A DNA stretch of 64,000 nt from Bacteroidales bacterium (GTDB lineage Bacteria > Bacteroidota > Bacteroidia > Bacteroidales > Marinilabiliaceae). The position numbers and the translations under genes are program-made. Of this stretch, positions 52,970-61,611 are shown one piece after another. The notes under the pieces are model-generated. The model did not search any database. It saw nothing but the letters and a program-made list of their open reading frames with translations, and was not told the DNA's origin. Numbering within the stretch: position 1 is the first letter of the stretch; each line of letters starts with the position of its first letter. The stretch covers positions 62,001-126,000 of the forward strand of contig JAKSLF010000002.1 in the NCBI GenBank assembly GCA_024401355.1, written 5' to 3'.

Positions 52970-53040
52970 TTGTTCCACGGGGATTCGAACCTCGACTAAG
53001 AGAACCAAAATCTCCTGTACTGCCATTATACTATAGGACA
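52970..53040 (-). tRNA. tRNA-Gln (anticodon TTG)
   Basis: A 71-nt cloverleaf with acceptor TGTCCTA/TGGAACA, D-arm AGTATAATGGCAGTAC, anticodon loop TTTTGGT (anticodon TTG) and T-arm CGAGG-TTCGAAT-CCCCG. Two C-A mismatches are visible: position 4/69 in the acceptor and the third pair of the T stem. CCA is not encoded. It reads CAA (and CAG by wobble). Confidence 0.9.
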
Positions 53041-53054
53041 ATCCCAAATGCAAA

Positions 53055-53080
53055 GTAGGAACCTCTTCGGTACCTACTAA
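53055..53080. other. Hairpin between the two tRNA-Gln genes
   Basis: AGTAGG-AACC and GGTA-CCTACT blocks pair around a short loop, with an A/T tract on one side. It lies in the 72-bp spacer and may guide processing of the tandem tRNA transcript. Confidence 0.5.
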
Positions 53081-53112
53081 AAAAAATAGGGAGTCGTTTG
53101 CTCCCTATCTTG

Positions 53113-53183
53113 TTGCCCCGGAATGAATCGAACACTCGCCAAAAGAACCAGAATCTTCTGTACTACCATTATACTACAGGGCA
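53113..53183 (-). tRNA. tRNA-Gln (anticodon CTG)
   Basis: A 71-nt cloverleaf: acceptor TGCCCTG/CGGGGCA (one G-T pair), D-arm AGTATAATGGTAGTAC, anticodon loop TTCTGGT (anticodon CTG) and T-arm GAGTG-TTCGATT-CATTC. It reads CAG and is first in the tandem transcript. Confidence 0.92.
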
Positions 53184-53224
53184 ATCCTAATGTCAACCAA
53201 GAGGTTTATCTCTCAATTGCGATG

Positions 53225-53232
53225 CAAAGGTA
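53225..53232 (-). promoter_or_regulatory. -7 element (TACCTTTG) of the tRNA-Gln operon
   Basis: An exact minus-strand TAnnTTTG match, 41 bp upstream of tRNA-Gln(CTG). Confidence 0.6.
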
Positions 53233-53428
53233 CAACGCATTTTTCTTTTTACCAAAACATCTGCCGTTTTTTTTCAAAAAATTTTTCCACACTCCGTTTT
53301 TTCACTAATTTTATCTCGCGTTTCATTTACTCATTTTATCGAACCTTCAACCTTATCTTACCATAGGGATACCGTAAGGATACCGTAGGAATGACTCTTT
53401 GATCGCATCGCTATTTTTTTTCGATTTT

Positions 53429-55684
53429 ATGCTCTTTTTCAACAGACATATCGAGCGCTTTGTCGCTCTTCTCGTTTCTCTCTTTTCTCTCGTGGTCTAT
53501 GTAGCCACTCTCGCTCCCTCTGTCTCTCTTTGGGATAGCGGCGAGTTCATCGTCTGCGCCCGCTACCTCGAGGTCGGACATCCGCCCGGAGCTCCTGTCT
53601 ATTTCCTCCTGGCCCACTTTTTCTCGCTCTTCGCTTCCTCACCCGCCAATGTTGCCTGGTGCGTCAATCTCTTTTCTGCTGTCTCCATGGCTCTCGCTTC
53701 CGGGTTCCTCTTTCTCGTGTCTGTCTATGTTCTCCGCATGGCTTCACCTTCAGCCAGCCGCATCCTGACTATATTTTCTTCTGCCATCGGAGCTCTCTCA
53801 TTCTCTTTCGCTTTCTCTGTCTGGAGTTCAGCTGTCGAGGCCGAGGTCTACGCTCTCTCTATTCTTTTCACCTCTTTTTCACTCTGGCTCGTCCTCAAGT
53901 GGCAATCGTCTCGCGACAATCGTCTTCTGCTTGTTCTTGCTCTCGTCGTCGGACTCTCATGCGGTGTCCATCTCCTCTGTCTTCTCATCATTCCTGTTGC
54001 CACTCTCGTGGTCGGACGCTCTCTCTACGGTTCTTCATGGCAAACTACCTTTTTGTCTCTCCTCGCTGGATTCGCTCTACTCGGAATCATCTTTTTCGTC
54101 ATTATATGCAATGGTCTTCAGCCAGCAATGTTTCTCGAAAAGCTCCTTTGCGTCAAGGCTGGTCTGCCTTTCCATAGCGGTTTTATTCTCTTCCTCTCCC
54201 TCCTTTTCCTTTCACTCTTTATCGCTCTTTTCCTCTCCATAAAATTCCATCATCTCCATGCCGCCATCCTTTTCTCTCTCCTCTTCCTCATCGGTTTCAC
54301 TCCTAATACCTATATTATAATAAGGTCTTCGGCCAATCCTACTCTCAATCTCAACCAACCCGACAATGTCTTCGGTCTCCATTCTTTCCTCAACCGCGAG
54401 CAATATGGTAGCCGACCACTCCTCTATGGACCTTGGTATGGAAGCAAACCTTCTGGCATTGCGTCTGAACTACGCTATCGTCGCGACTCTCTAAGCTACA
54501 CCGCTTACAATAAAGGTATTTGCTACGAATATCCTGCTTCCGAACAGGTGGTATTCCCTCGCATGTACAACTCTTCGCAGTCCGAACTATACTCCAATTG
54601 GGTCACTATCCCAGAAGGAACCACTCCTACTCTGGTCGACGAACTACATTTCTTCTTCTCCTACCAACTCGGACACATGTTTTTCCGCTACCTCATGGAC
54701 AATTTTGCTCTCGTTTTCTTCCCTTTCCTCTTGGCTGTAATCGGTTTTCTCGGTTTTTCTCTTTCTGCCAACGGACGTTTCTCGCTCCTGATTTCTCTAC
54801 TTCTACTTTTTATCATGGGACCAGCTTTGGCTCTCTATCTTAATATGCCACCTGCCGAACCTCGCGAACGCGACTATATTTATATAGGTGCTTATTTCGC
54901 TTTCGCTATCTTCATCGCTGCTGGCTCTTTCTACTCTCTCTCTTTTGCTGTCTCCCGATTTCGCAACAACTCTGTCACCTTTCTCCTCGCCATCATCCTT
55001 TTGCTCGCTTCACCTTTAGCACTTTTGGCAACCAACTATAGCGTCTGCGACTGCTCTAACGATTTCCGTGCTCTCGACAACGCCCGCAATCATCTCGACT
55101 CATGCGACGAAAACGCCGTCCTTTTCACCGAAGGCGACAACGACACTTATCCTCTGTGGTATCTCCAGGAGGTCGAAGGGTTCCGCACCGATGTACGTGT
55201 TGTCAATTTCGGACTTCTTGGTGCCGACTGGTATGTCTCACAAATGACTCGTGCCACTCGCGGCTGTTTGCCTCTGCGATTCTCCATCCCTGTCAGTTCC
55301 TATGCCGAAGGACTTCTTCCAGACGCTTTCATAAGTACTGTCAACAACGATACTGTCGATGTCTCAACTATTGTCAACAACATAGCACAAGGCAACAACA
55401 CCATGCAACTCAGCAATGGCGACTATGTCAATTTCATCACTTCATCACACCTCCGCTTCATCGTTGGCAACGACTCTATCGTCACTTCACCTGTCAACGG
55501 CTCGCTCTATCGCAACGCAATCGCTTTCCTCGACATCGTTGCTTCCAACGCCAACTTAGCCAACTCCTCACCATCTCATCCATTCCGACCTGTCTACTAT
55601 GTTTCCTATTCGACAGCTCCTCGTCTCTTCGGCTTACCAGTCGAACAGACCGATTCTTTACCCATTATCCGACTGCACCCATAA
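53429..55684 (+). CDS. DUF2723 polytopic membrane protein (GT-C-like)
   Basis: A 751-residue protein with many membrane helices. The N-terminal LAPSVSLWDSGEFIV and GHPPGAPVYFLLAHFF are the DUF2723 signature, with the Asp expected at a GT-C glycosyltransferase active site. The C-terminal soluble region has EGDNDTYPLWYLQEVEGFR. ATG 53429 (MLFFNRHIERF) is chosen over TTG 53399. From memory, many Bacteroidetes members exceed 1000 residues because of a TPR-like tail; this one ends soon after the conserved block. A mannosyl-type transferase role is inference. Confidence 0.88.
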   Translation: MLFFNRHIERFVALLVSLFSLVVYVATLAPSVSLWDSGEFIVCARYLEVGHPPGAPVYFLLAHFFSLFASSPANVAWCVNLFSAVSMALASGFLFLVSVYVLRMASPSASRILTIFSSAIGALSFSFAFSVWSSAVEAEVYALSILFTSFSLWLVLKWQSSRDNRLLLVLALVVGLSCGVHLLCLLIIPVATLVVGRSLYGSSWQTTFLSLLAGFALLGIIFFVIICNGLQPAMFLEKLLCVKAGLPFHSGFILFLSLLFLSLFIALFLSIKFHHLHAAILFSLLFLIGFTPNTYIIIRSSANPTLNLNQPDNVFGLHSFLNREQYGSRPLLYGPWYGSKPSGIASELRYRRDSLSYTAYNKGICYEYPASEQVVFPRMYNSSQSELYSNWVTIPEGTTPTLVDELHFFFSYQLGHMFFRYLMDNFALVFFPFLLAVIGFLGFSLSANGRFSLLISLLLLFIMGPALALYLNMPPAEPRERDYIYIGAYFAFAIFIAAGSFYSLSFAVSRFRNNSVTFLLAIILLLASPLALLATNYSVCDCSNDFRALDNARNHLDSCDENAVLFTEGDNDTYPLWYLQEVEGFRTDVRVVNFGLLGADWYVSQMTRATRGCLPLRFSIPVSSYAEGLLPDAFISTVNNDTVDVSTIVNNIAQGNNTMQLSNGDYVNFITSSHLRFIVGNDSIVTSPVNGSLYRNAIAFLDIVASNANLANSSPSHPFRPVYYVSYSTAPRLFGLPVEQTDSLPIIRLHP

Positions 55685-55761
55685 TCACCACATTTCAAGT
55701 CTCTTGCATCCATATCTATTCACGAGCACATATTTTTTTCGAAAAATATTTACACAATCTC

Positions 55762-55792
55762 TTGGATGTTTCAAAAAAACACTCTACCTTTG
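55762..55792 (+). promoter_or_regulatory. Promoter of tRNA-Phe
   Basis: TTGG (55762-55765, near-match to TTTG) and TACCTTTG (55785-55792) are 19 bp apart. The tRNA starts 39 bp downstream. Confidence 0.6.
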
Positions 55793-55831
55793 CACTCGCA
55801 ATCGGGAAGTTACTCGTTGCAACAAAATGAT

Positions 55832-55904
<73 letters not shown>

Positions 55905-55910
55905 CTCGAA

Positions 55911-55940
55911 AGCCTCTCATTCCGAGAGGCTTTTTCTTTT
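55911..55940 (+). terminator. Rho-independent terminator after tRNA-Phe
   Basis: AGCCTCTC and GAGAGGCT form an 8-bp perfect stem followed by TTTTTCTTTT. Confidence 0.9.
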
Positions 55941-56011
55941 TATCCCCACACATACTTCCCGTTCAACCAAAAAAATTGCCAATTCTCAATTGCCAATTCT
56001 CAATTATTACT

Positions 56012-56019
56012 TACCTTTG
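56012..56019 (+). promoter_or_regulatory. -7 element (TACCTTTG) of panC-panD
   Basis: An exact TAnnTTTG match 58 bp upstream of panC, just after a 2 x 14-bp tandem repeat (55976-56003). Confidence 0.6.
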
Positions 56020-56077
56020 CACCAAATTTTTATTTGAGCGACCCTCTTAGGTCAACTTTATAATTATTTATACGGCA

Positions 56078-56926
56078 ATGAAAATTGTTTCTACAATAGC
56101 CTCTCTCAAGGCTGCTGTCGCCGAGGCCCGCAAGGCCGGCAAGGTTATTGGACTCGTTCCTACTATGGGAGCCCTTCACAAAGGACATCTCTCACTCGTG
56201 CGCAAGGCTTGTGAGGAATGCCAGTTCGTTGTTGTCAGCGTTTTTGTCAACCCTACTCAGTTCAACAACCCTGAAGACCTCCGCACATACCCTCGCACTC
56301 TCGATGCCGACACTAAGCTTCTTGCCGACAATACCAATGCTGATATCGTTTTCGCACCTTCTGTCGAAGAGGTCTATCCAGAACCCGACACTCGCCAATT
56401 CGCATTTGGTCCTATCGCCGAGGTCATGGAAGGCAAATACCGCCCAGGACACTTCAACGGAGTAGCTCAGATCGTCAGCAAACTCTTCTACTTCGTCGAG
56501 CCTGACAAGGCATTCTTCGGAGAAAAGGACTTCCAGCAGCTCGCCATTATCCGACAGATGGTCAAGGATCTTAATCTCAACATCAACATCATTCCTTGCC
56601 CTATCATCCGCGAAGACGACGGACTTGCTGTCAGCTCACGCAACACTCTGCTCGAACCACAGTTCCGCAAGGTGGCTCCACACATCAACGCCACTCTCCG
56701 CGCTTCTGTCTTCAAGCAGACTTACCTCACACCTGCCGAAACTATCGATTGGGTCACTAAGGAAATCAACTCTTTCGGCAACCTCGAACTCGAATACTAT
56801 AGCATCGTCGACGGACTCACTCTCCAGCCTATTACCAACTGGAGCGACTCTTCATACGTCGTTGGTTGCATAACTGTATATGCAGGTAAAGTCCGACTCA
56901 TCGACAATGTCTGCTACAAATCATAA
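56078..56926 (+). CDS. panC: Pantothenate synthetase
   Basis: A 282-residue ATP-dependent ligase joining pantoate and beta-alanine. Family motifs are [17 protein letters not shown] (HxGH-like), [33 protein letters not shown] and SSRNTLL. It is followed after 25 bp by panD, which supplies beta-alanine. Confidence 0.96.
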   Translation: MKIVSTIASLKAAVAEARKAGKVIGLVPTMGALHKGHLSLVRKACEECQFVVVSVFVNPTQFNNPEDLRTYPRTLDADTKLLADNTNADIVFAPSVEEVYPEPDTRQFAFGPIAEVMEGKYRPGHFNGVAQIVSKLFYFVEPDKAFFGEKDFQQLAIIRQMVKDLNLNINIIPCPIIREDDGLAVSSRNTLLEPQFRKVAPHINATLRASVFKQTYLTPAETIDWVTKEINSFGNLELEYYSIVDGLTLQPITNWSDSSYVVGCITVYAGKVRLIDNVCYKS

Positions 56927-56951
56927 TTACAAATTGTGAATTTATTTAGCC

Positions 56952-57305
56952 ATGTTCATACACGTCGTTAAGTCTAAGCTCCATAATGTCCATGTGACTG
57001 AATCCGACCTCAACTATGTCGGAAGCATCACTATCGACGAAGATCTCATGGATGCTGCCAACATACTCGAAAACGAAAAAGTACAGGTTGTCAACAACAA
57101 CAATGGCGAACGTTTCGAAACCTACGTCATCAAGGGTGAACGCGGTTCGGGCGTCATCTGCCTCAATGGTGCTGCCGCTCGCAAAGTGGCTGTCGGCGAC
57201 GTCGTAATCATCATCGCATACGCTATGATTGACTACAACGAAGCAAAAACTTTCAAGCCTACGTTCGTCTTCCCCGACACCAAGACCAACCGACTTGTAA
57301 AATAA
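56952..57305 (+). CDS. panD: Aspartate 1-decarboxylase (pyruvoyl)
   Basis: A 117-residue proenzyme. The self-cleavage Gly-Ser is in [10 protein letters not shown], giving a pyruvoyl group on the new N-terminus; [19 protein letters not shown] is the second conserved block. It produces beta-alanine for PanC. Confidence 0.96.
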   Translation: MFIHVVKSKLHNVHVTESDLNYVGSITIDEDLMDAANILENEKVQVVNNNNGERFETYVIKGERGSGVICLNGAAARKVAVGDVVIIIAYAMIDYNEAKTFKPTFVFPDTKTNRLVK

Positions 57306-57317
57306 CCGCTTATCTAC

Positions 57318-57348
57318 TTTGTAATCTCCTTTGTTTTTCCTATTTTTG
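57318..57348 (+). promoter_or_regulatory. Promoter of purH-mreBCD
   Basis: TTTG (57318-57321) and TATTTTTG (57341-57348) are separated by exactly 19 bp, a full Bacteroidetes consensus. The leader contains an AGCCG...CGGCT stem (57359-57391) before purH. Confidence 0.8.
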
Positions 57349-57418
57349 CGCATAATTTAGCCGCAACGGTGTTTTTGTCGCCAAAACGGCTGCTATCGAT
57401 AGGAAAATACATACAACA

Positions 57419-58945
57419 ATGAGTAATACAAAGAAGATCAAATCCGCACTCATCTCGGTTTTCTACAAGGACAACGGCCTTGACGAGATTGTAAAAAAAC
57501 TCAACAGCCTCGGCGTTAAACTCTACTCTACCGGAGGCACTCAGAAGTTCATCGAAGAACTCGGCATCCCTGTGACTGCTGTTGAAGACATCACTGGCTA
57601 CCCTTCTATTCTCGGCGGCCGCGTCAAGACTCTCCACCCATCTGTATTCGGCGGTATCCTCGCTCGTCGCGACAATGCCACTGACCTCGAGCAGATGAAG
57701 AAATACGATATTCCTGAGATTGATCTCGTTATTGTTGACCTCTATCCTTTCGAACAGACTGTTGCTTCAGGCGCTGAACACCAGGCTATCATCGAAAAAA
57801 TCGATATAGGTGGCATCTCACTCATCCGCGGTGCCGCTAAAAACTACAAGGATGTAATCATCGTTCCTTCTGTCAAGCAGTATCAGATGCTCGCCAACCT
57901 CCTCAACGAGAAGAACGGCACAAGCGAGGAAGAAGATCGTATCGTTTTCGCAAGAGAGGCATTCAAGGTTTCTAGCCTCTACGACAGCGCTATCTTCAGC
58001 TACTTCGACAAGGACGACCACTCTGCACTCCGCATCTGCGGCGACGACAAGAAGGCTCTCCGCTATGGCGAGAACCCTCACCAGAAGGGCGAGTTCTACG
58101 GCGACTTCGAAGGTATGTTCGACCAGATTCATGGTAAGGAGATCTCTTACAACAACCTCCTCGACATCGACGCAGCTGTCAACCTCATCAACGACTTCGA
58201 CGAAACTACAGTTGCTATCCTCAAGCACAACAACGCTTGCGGCCTCGCTTCTCGCAAGACCGTTTGCGAAGCATGGAAGGACGCTCTCGCTGGCGACCCA
58301 GAATCAGCATTCGGTGGTATCGTAATTACAAACGTTGAGATTGACAAGGCAACAGCTGAAGAGATGAACTCAATCTTCTTCGAAGTTGTTATCGCTCCTT
58401 CATATACAGAAGATGCTCTCGAAGTTCTCAAGACTAAGAAGAACCGCATCATCCTTATCCAGAAGAACAAGGAAGTTGGTGGCAAGACAGTTCGTTCATG
58501 CCTCAATGGTGTTCTCGTACAGGACCGCGATACTGCTACAGAGACTGCAACTCAGCTCGAGAACAAGGGCGGCCGCCCTGCAACTCCAGCCGAAATCGAA
58601 GACCTCCTCTTCGCTAATAAGATCGTTAAGCACACCAAGTCTAACGCTATCGTACTTGCTAAGAACAAGCAGCTCATCGGCTCGGGTATGGGTCAGACTT
58701 CACGTGTCAACTCTCTCCGTCATGCTATCGAGAAAGCTAAGCACTTCAACCTCGACCTCAACGGCGCTGTTATGGCTTCCGACGCTTTCTTCCCATTCGG
58801 CGACAGTGTAGAGATTGCTCACCAGGCTGGTATCACTTCGGTTATCGAACCTGGCGGATCTATCCGCGACCAGGAGACTATCGACTACTGCGTTAACAAC
58901 AAGTTGGCACTCGTCTTCTCAGGCGTACGCCACTTCAAGCACTAA
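57419..58945 (+). CDS. purH: Bifunctional AICAR transformylase/IMP cyclohydrolase
   Basis: A 508-residue protein performing the last two steps of IMP synthesis. The N-terminal cyclohydrolase part has LYSTGGTQKF and GGRVKTLHPSVFGGIL; the C-terminal transformylase part has LRYGENPHQKG, LKHNNACGLA and AFGGIV. It is 16 bp from mreB, an apparent operon linking purine supply and cell-shape genes. Confidence 0.96.
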   Translation: MSNTKKIKSALISVFYKDNGLDEIVKKLNSLGVKLYSTGGTQKFIEELGIPVTAVEDITGYPSILGGRVKTLHPSVFGGILARRDNATDLEQMKKYDIPEIDLVIVDLYPFEQTVASGAEHQAIIEKIDIGGISLIRGAAKNYKDVIIVPSVKQYQMLANLLNEKNGTSEEEDRIVFAREAFKVSSLYDSAIFSYFDKDDHSALRICGDDKKALRYGENPHQKGEFYGDFEGMFDQIHGKEISYNNLLDIDAAVNLINDFDETTVAILKHNNACGLASRKTVCEAWKDALAGDPESAFGGIVITNVEIDKATAEEMNSIFFEVVIAPSYTEDALEVLKTKKNRIILIQKNKEVGGKTVRSCLNGVLVQDRDTATETATQLENKGGRPATPAEIEDLLFANKIVKHTKSNAIVLAKNKQLIGSGMGQTSRVNSLRHAIEKAKHFNLDLNGAVMASDAFFPFGDSVEIAHQAGITSVIEPGGSIRDQETIDYCVNNKLALVFSGVRHFKH

Positions 58946-58961
58946 AATAAATTAAGATACT

Positions 58962-59984
58962 ATGGCACTCTTTTCTTTTCTGACCCAGGAACTCGCCATG
59001 GACTTGGGTACAGCAAACACCATTATCATCCAGAATGATAAGATTATGGTGAATGAGCCATCTATCGTTGCCCTCGACCGCCGTACCGACCGCACTATGG
59101 CTATCGGACAGAAGGCACGACAGATGCATGGAAAGACACACGATAACATCTATACTATCCGTCCTCTCCGCGATGGCGTTATCGCCGACTTTAATGCGGC
59201 AGAGAAGATGATCCGAGGCATGATAAAGCTGCTTCCACAGCCTAAGTTCTTCAACCCATCACTTACAATGGTTATCTGCGTTCCTTCTGGCTCTACCGAA
59301 GTGGAACTTCGTGCTGTCCGCGACTCGGCTGAACATGCTGGCGGACGTGAGGTCTACATGATCTACGAACCTATGGCCGCAGCTATCGGTATCGGCATCG
59401 ATGTAGAAGCTCCACAGGGTAACATGATTGTCGACATAGGTGGTGGTACTACCGAAATCGCTGTCATCTCGCTTGGTGGTATCGTAACTAACAAGTCTAT
59501 CCGCATCGCTGGTGACGACCTCACTAACGATATCATGGAATATATGCGTCGCCAGCATAATATTAAGGTAGGCGAACGCACAGCCGAGGAAATCAAGATC
59601 CGAGTAGGTTCTGCTCTTCCTGAACTCGAGTGTCCACCTGACGATTTCATCGTTCAAGGTCCTAACCAGATGACAGCACTTCCTATCGAAGTTCCTGTCT
59701 CTTACCAGGAGATTTCTCATAGCCTCGAGAAGTCTGTATCGAAAATCGAGCAGGCTGTTCTCGCTGCCCTCGAGCAGACTCCTCCTGAACTCTACGCCGA
59801 TATCGTCAACAACGGTATCTATCTTACTGGTGGTGGAGCACTCCTCAGAGGTCTCGACAAGCGTCTTCAGGACAAGATCAACATTCCGTTCCACATCGCA
59901 GAGAATCCACTTCTCTCGGTTGCTATCGGTACTGGAATAGCTCTTAAGAACCGCCACCGCGGTCTCCCTTACTTGCTCCGATAA
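58962..59984 (+). CDS. mreB: Rod shape-determining protein MreB
   Basis: A 340-residue actin-like ATPase: MDLGTANTIIIQND (phosphate 1), VDIGGGTTEIAVISLGG (phosphate 2) and LTGGGALLRGLDKR (adenosine). It forms membrane filaments that guide lateral wall synthesis with MreC, MreD, RodA and PBP2. Confidence 0.97.
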   Translation: MALFSFLTQELAMDLGTANTIIIQNDKIMVNEPSIVALDRRTDRTMAIGQKARQMHGKTHDNIYTIRPLRDGVIADFNAAEKMIRGMIKLLPQPKFFNPSLTMVICVPSGSTEVELRAVRDSAEHAGGREVYMIYEPMAAAIGIGIDVEAPQGNMIVDIGGGTTEIAVISLGGIVTNKSIRIAGDDLTNDIMEYMRRQHNIKVGERTAEEIKIRVGSALPELECPPDDFIVQGPNQMTALPIEVPVSYQEISHSLEKSVSKIEQAVLAALEQTPPELYADIVNNGIYLTGGGALLRGLDKRLQDKINIPFHIAENPLLSVAIGTGIALKNRHRGLPYLLR

Positions 59985-59999
59985 TCAAACAACAATATC

Positions 60000-60031
60000 G
60001 TAGAGACGGAATCATTGCATTTCGTCTCTAC
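60000..60031 (+). promoter_or_regulatory. Stem-loop between mreB and mreC
   Basis: GTAGAGACG and CGTCTCTAC form a 9-bp perfect stem (extended by A/T pairs) with an AT-rich 3' flank. It could act as a leaky terminator or mRNA-stability element lowering mreC relative to mreB. Confidence 0.65.
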
Positions 60032-60053
60032 TTTATATTTATAAATTTCTGTC

Positions 60054-60887
60054 TTGCGTAACTTTTTCTACTTCCTCGCTCGCCACGCTACGTTCCTCTT
60101 TTTCCTTATTCTCGAGGGACTTTGCCTCCTGCTGGTATTCAATTTCAACGACTACCACAAGACGGCACTTCTTAGCTCGTCCAATGCCATTTGTAGTTCA
60201 TACTACTCGGCACAGGATGGCGTCAGCCACTATTTCCACCTTGGCAGCGCCAACGAACAACTCGTTGAAGAAAATGCACAACTGCGCAACCAAATCTCAC
60301 TGCTCAAACAGCAACTCGAACTTCTCAAGGATACTGGCAACGTCAAACTGCTTGCCGACTCTATCCAGAAGTATCACTACATTGCCGCCCATGTCATCAA
60401 TAGTTCGACTAATCGTTCACGCAACTATCTCACTATCGACAAGGGTACAAAAAACGGCATCCAACGTGACATGTTCGTCATCAATGGTAGCGGTGTAGTC
60501 GGACTCGTCAGCGCCGTCTCTACACATTATGCTACTATCCTTCCTTTAGTCAATACAAGTATGCACCTTTCAGTCAAGCTTGCTCACACCAACTACCGTG
60601 GACAGCTTATCTGGAATGGCGTATCTCCTAAATACGCACTCATGGTCGATGTTCCAGAACACGCCGCAGTCGCTGTTGGTGATAGCATCGTCACGAGTGG
60701 TTCCTCATCCTTCTTCCCTGAAGGAATTCTCGTCGGACAAATCGACGAAGTCAATATGGATAAAAACGGCGGCTTCTATCGTCTGAATATACAACTCGCA
60801 ACCGATTTCAACTCCGTCTACGATGTTGAGGTCATCGAAAACAAACAGCAGACAGAACAACGCCTTCTCGAATCTAAAAACAACTGA
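60054..60887 (+). CDS. mreC: Rod shape-determining protein MreC
   Basis: A 277-residue membrane-anchored protein: N-terminal helix (ATFLFFLILEGLCLLLVF), coiled coil near residues 62-95, then the MreC beta-barrel (VINSSTNRSRNYLTIDKG; GVVGLVS; SGSSSFFPEGILVGQI). Initiation is at TTG: the family N-terminus MRNFFYFLARH aligns from here and no ATG is available before the anchor. Confidence 0.93.
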   Translation: MRNFFYFLARHATFLFFLILEGLCLLLVFNFNDYHKTALLSSSNAICSSYYSAQDGVSHYFHLGSANEQLVEENAQLRNQISLLKQQLELLKDTGNVKLLADSIQKYHYIAAHVINSSTNRSRNYLTIDKGTKNGIQRDMFVINGSGVVGLVSAVSTHYATILPLVNTSMHLSVKLAHTNYRGQLIWNGVSPKYALMVDVPEHAAVAVGDSIVTSGSSSFFPEGILVGQIDEVNMDKNGGFYRLNIQLATDFNSVYDVEVIENKQQTEQRLLESKNN

Positions 60888-60892
60888 TACAG

Positions 60893-61417
60893 ATGTCGTC
60901 AAATTCCATCAAAATAGTAATCCTTTTCATTGTATGCATGCTGCTGCAGCTCCTCATCTTCAATAATCTGCAGATCTCGGGCTTCATCAATCCGTATGCC
61001 TACATACTTGTCATACTGACACTCCCATTCGGATTGTCAACACCTCTAACTATGGTTGTTGCTCTTGTGAGTGGTCTCACTATCGACCTTTTCTGCAACA
61101 CACCAGGTATGCACGCATTCGCCTGTGTACTCATCGGATACCTTCGCCAGTATGTCCTTAAGTTCATCGCTTTCCGCGAAGAGTACAAATCCGACTCACT
61201 TCCTTCCATGAATACCTACGGACTCATCTGGTATGCTAAGTATGCAGCCATCATGGTTGTCATACACCATTTCGCACTTTTCTTTATCGAACAGTTCGAC
61301 TCGCTCTTCTTCTGGCCTACACTTTTGCGTATCATCCTCTCGAGCATCGTGACAATCATTTTCCTCCTCGTGGCACAGTTCTTTATTCCACGAGATGGAG
61401 CCGCTTCTATCGACTAA
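60893..61417 (+). CDS. mreD: Rod shape-determining protein MreD
   Basis: A 174-residue polytopic inner-membrane protein with about five hydrophobic segments (IVILFIVCMLLQLLIFNNLQ; SGLTIDLFCNTPGMHAFACV). Its size and position 5 bp after mreC identify it. It is part of the elongasome. Confidence 0.9.
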   Translation: MSSNSIKIVILFIVCMLLQLLIFNNLQISGFINPYAYILVILTLPFGLSTPLTMVVALVSGLTIDLFCNTPGMHAFACVLIGYLRQYVLKFIAFREEYKSDSLPSMNTYGLIWYAKYAAIMVVIHHFALFFIEQFDSLFFWPTLLRIILSSIVTIIFLLVAQFFIPRDGAASID

Positions 61418-61468
61418 AAGTCAGTTTTTCCCTCCTGACGGACAAAACTCACCCATATTTATCCATAC

Positions 61469-61510
61469 TTTTTGACATTCATTAGTTTTTCCCCCATCGA
61501 ATGTCAAAAA
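61469..61510. terminator. 12-bp perfect inverted repeat after mreD
   Basis: TTTTTGACATTC (61469-61480) and GAATGTCAAAAA (61499-61510) pair perfectly around an 18-nt spacer, 51 bp past the mreD stop. With no trailing U tract on the plus strand it could equally be an operator for the next gene, whose -7 element begins 28 bp downstream. Confidence 0.6.
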
Positions 61511-61538
61511 ACCAACCGCCTTTTCACATCCCTTAACC

Positions 61539-61546
61539 TACCTTTG
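61539..61546 (+). promoter_or_regulatory. -7 element (TACCTTTG) of the secreted-protein gene
   Basis: An exact TAnnTTTG match, 65 bp upstream of the ATG at 61612. Confidence 0.6.
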
Positions 61547-61611
61547 CAATGTCGACCTGATAGAACAGACGACATTAATTATCGAATTATAAACTCAAAT
61601 TTTATTACACC

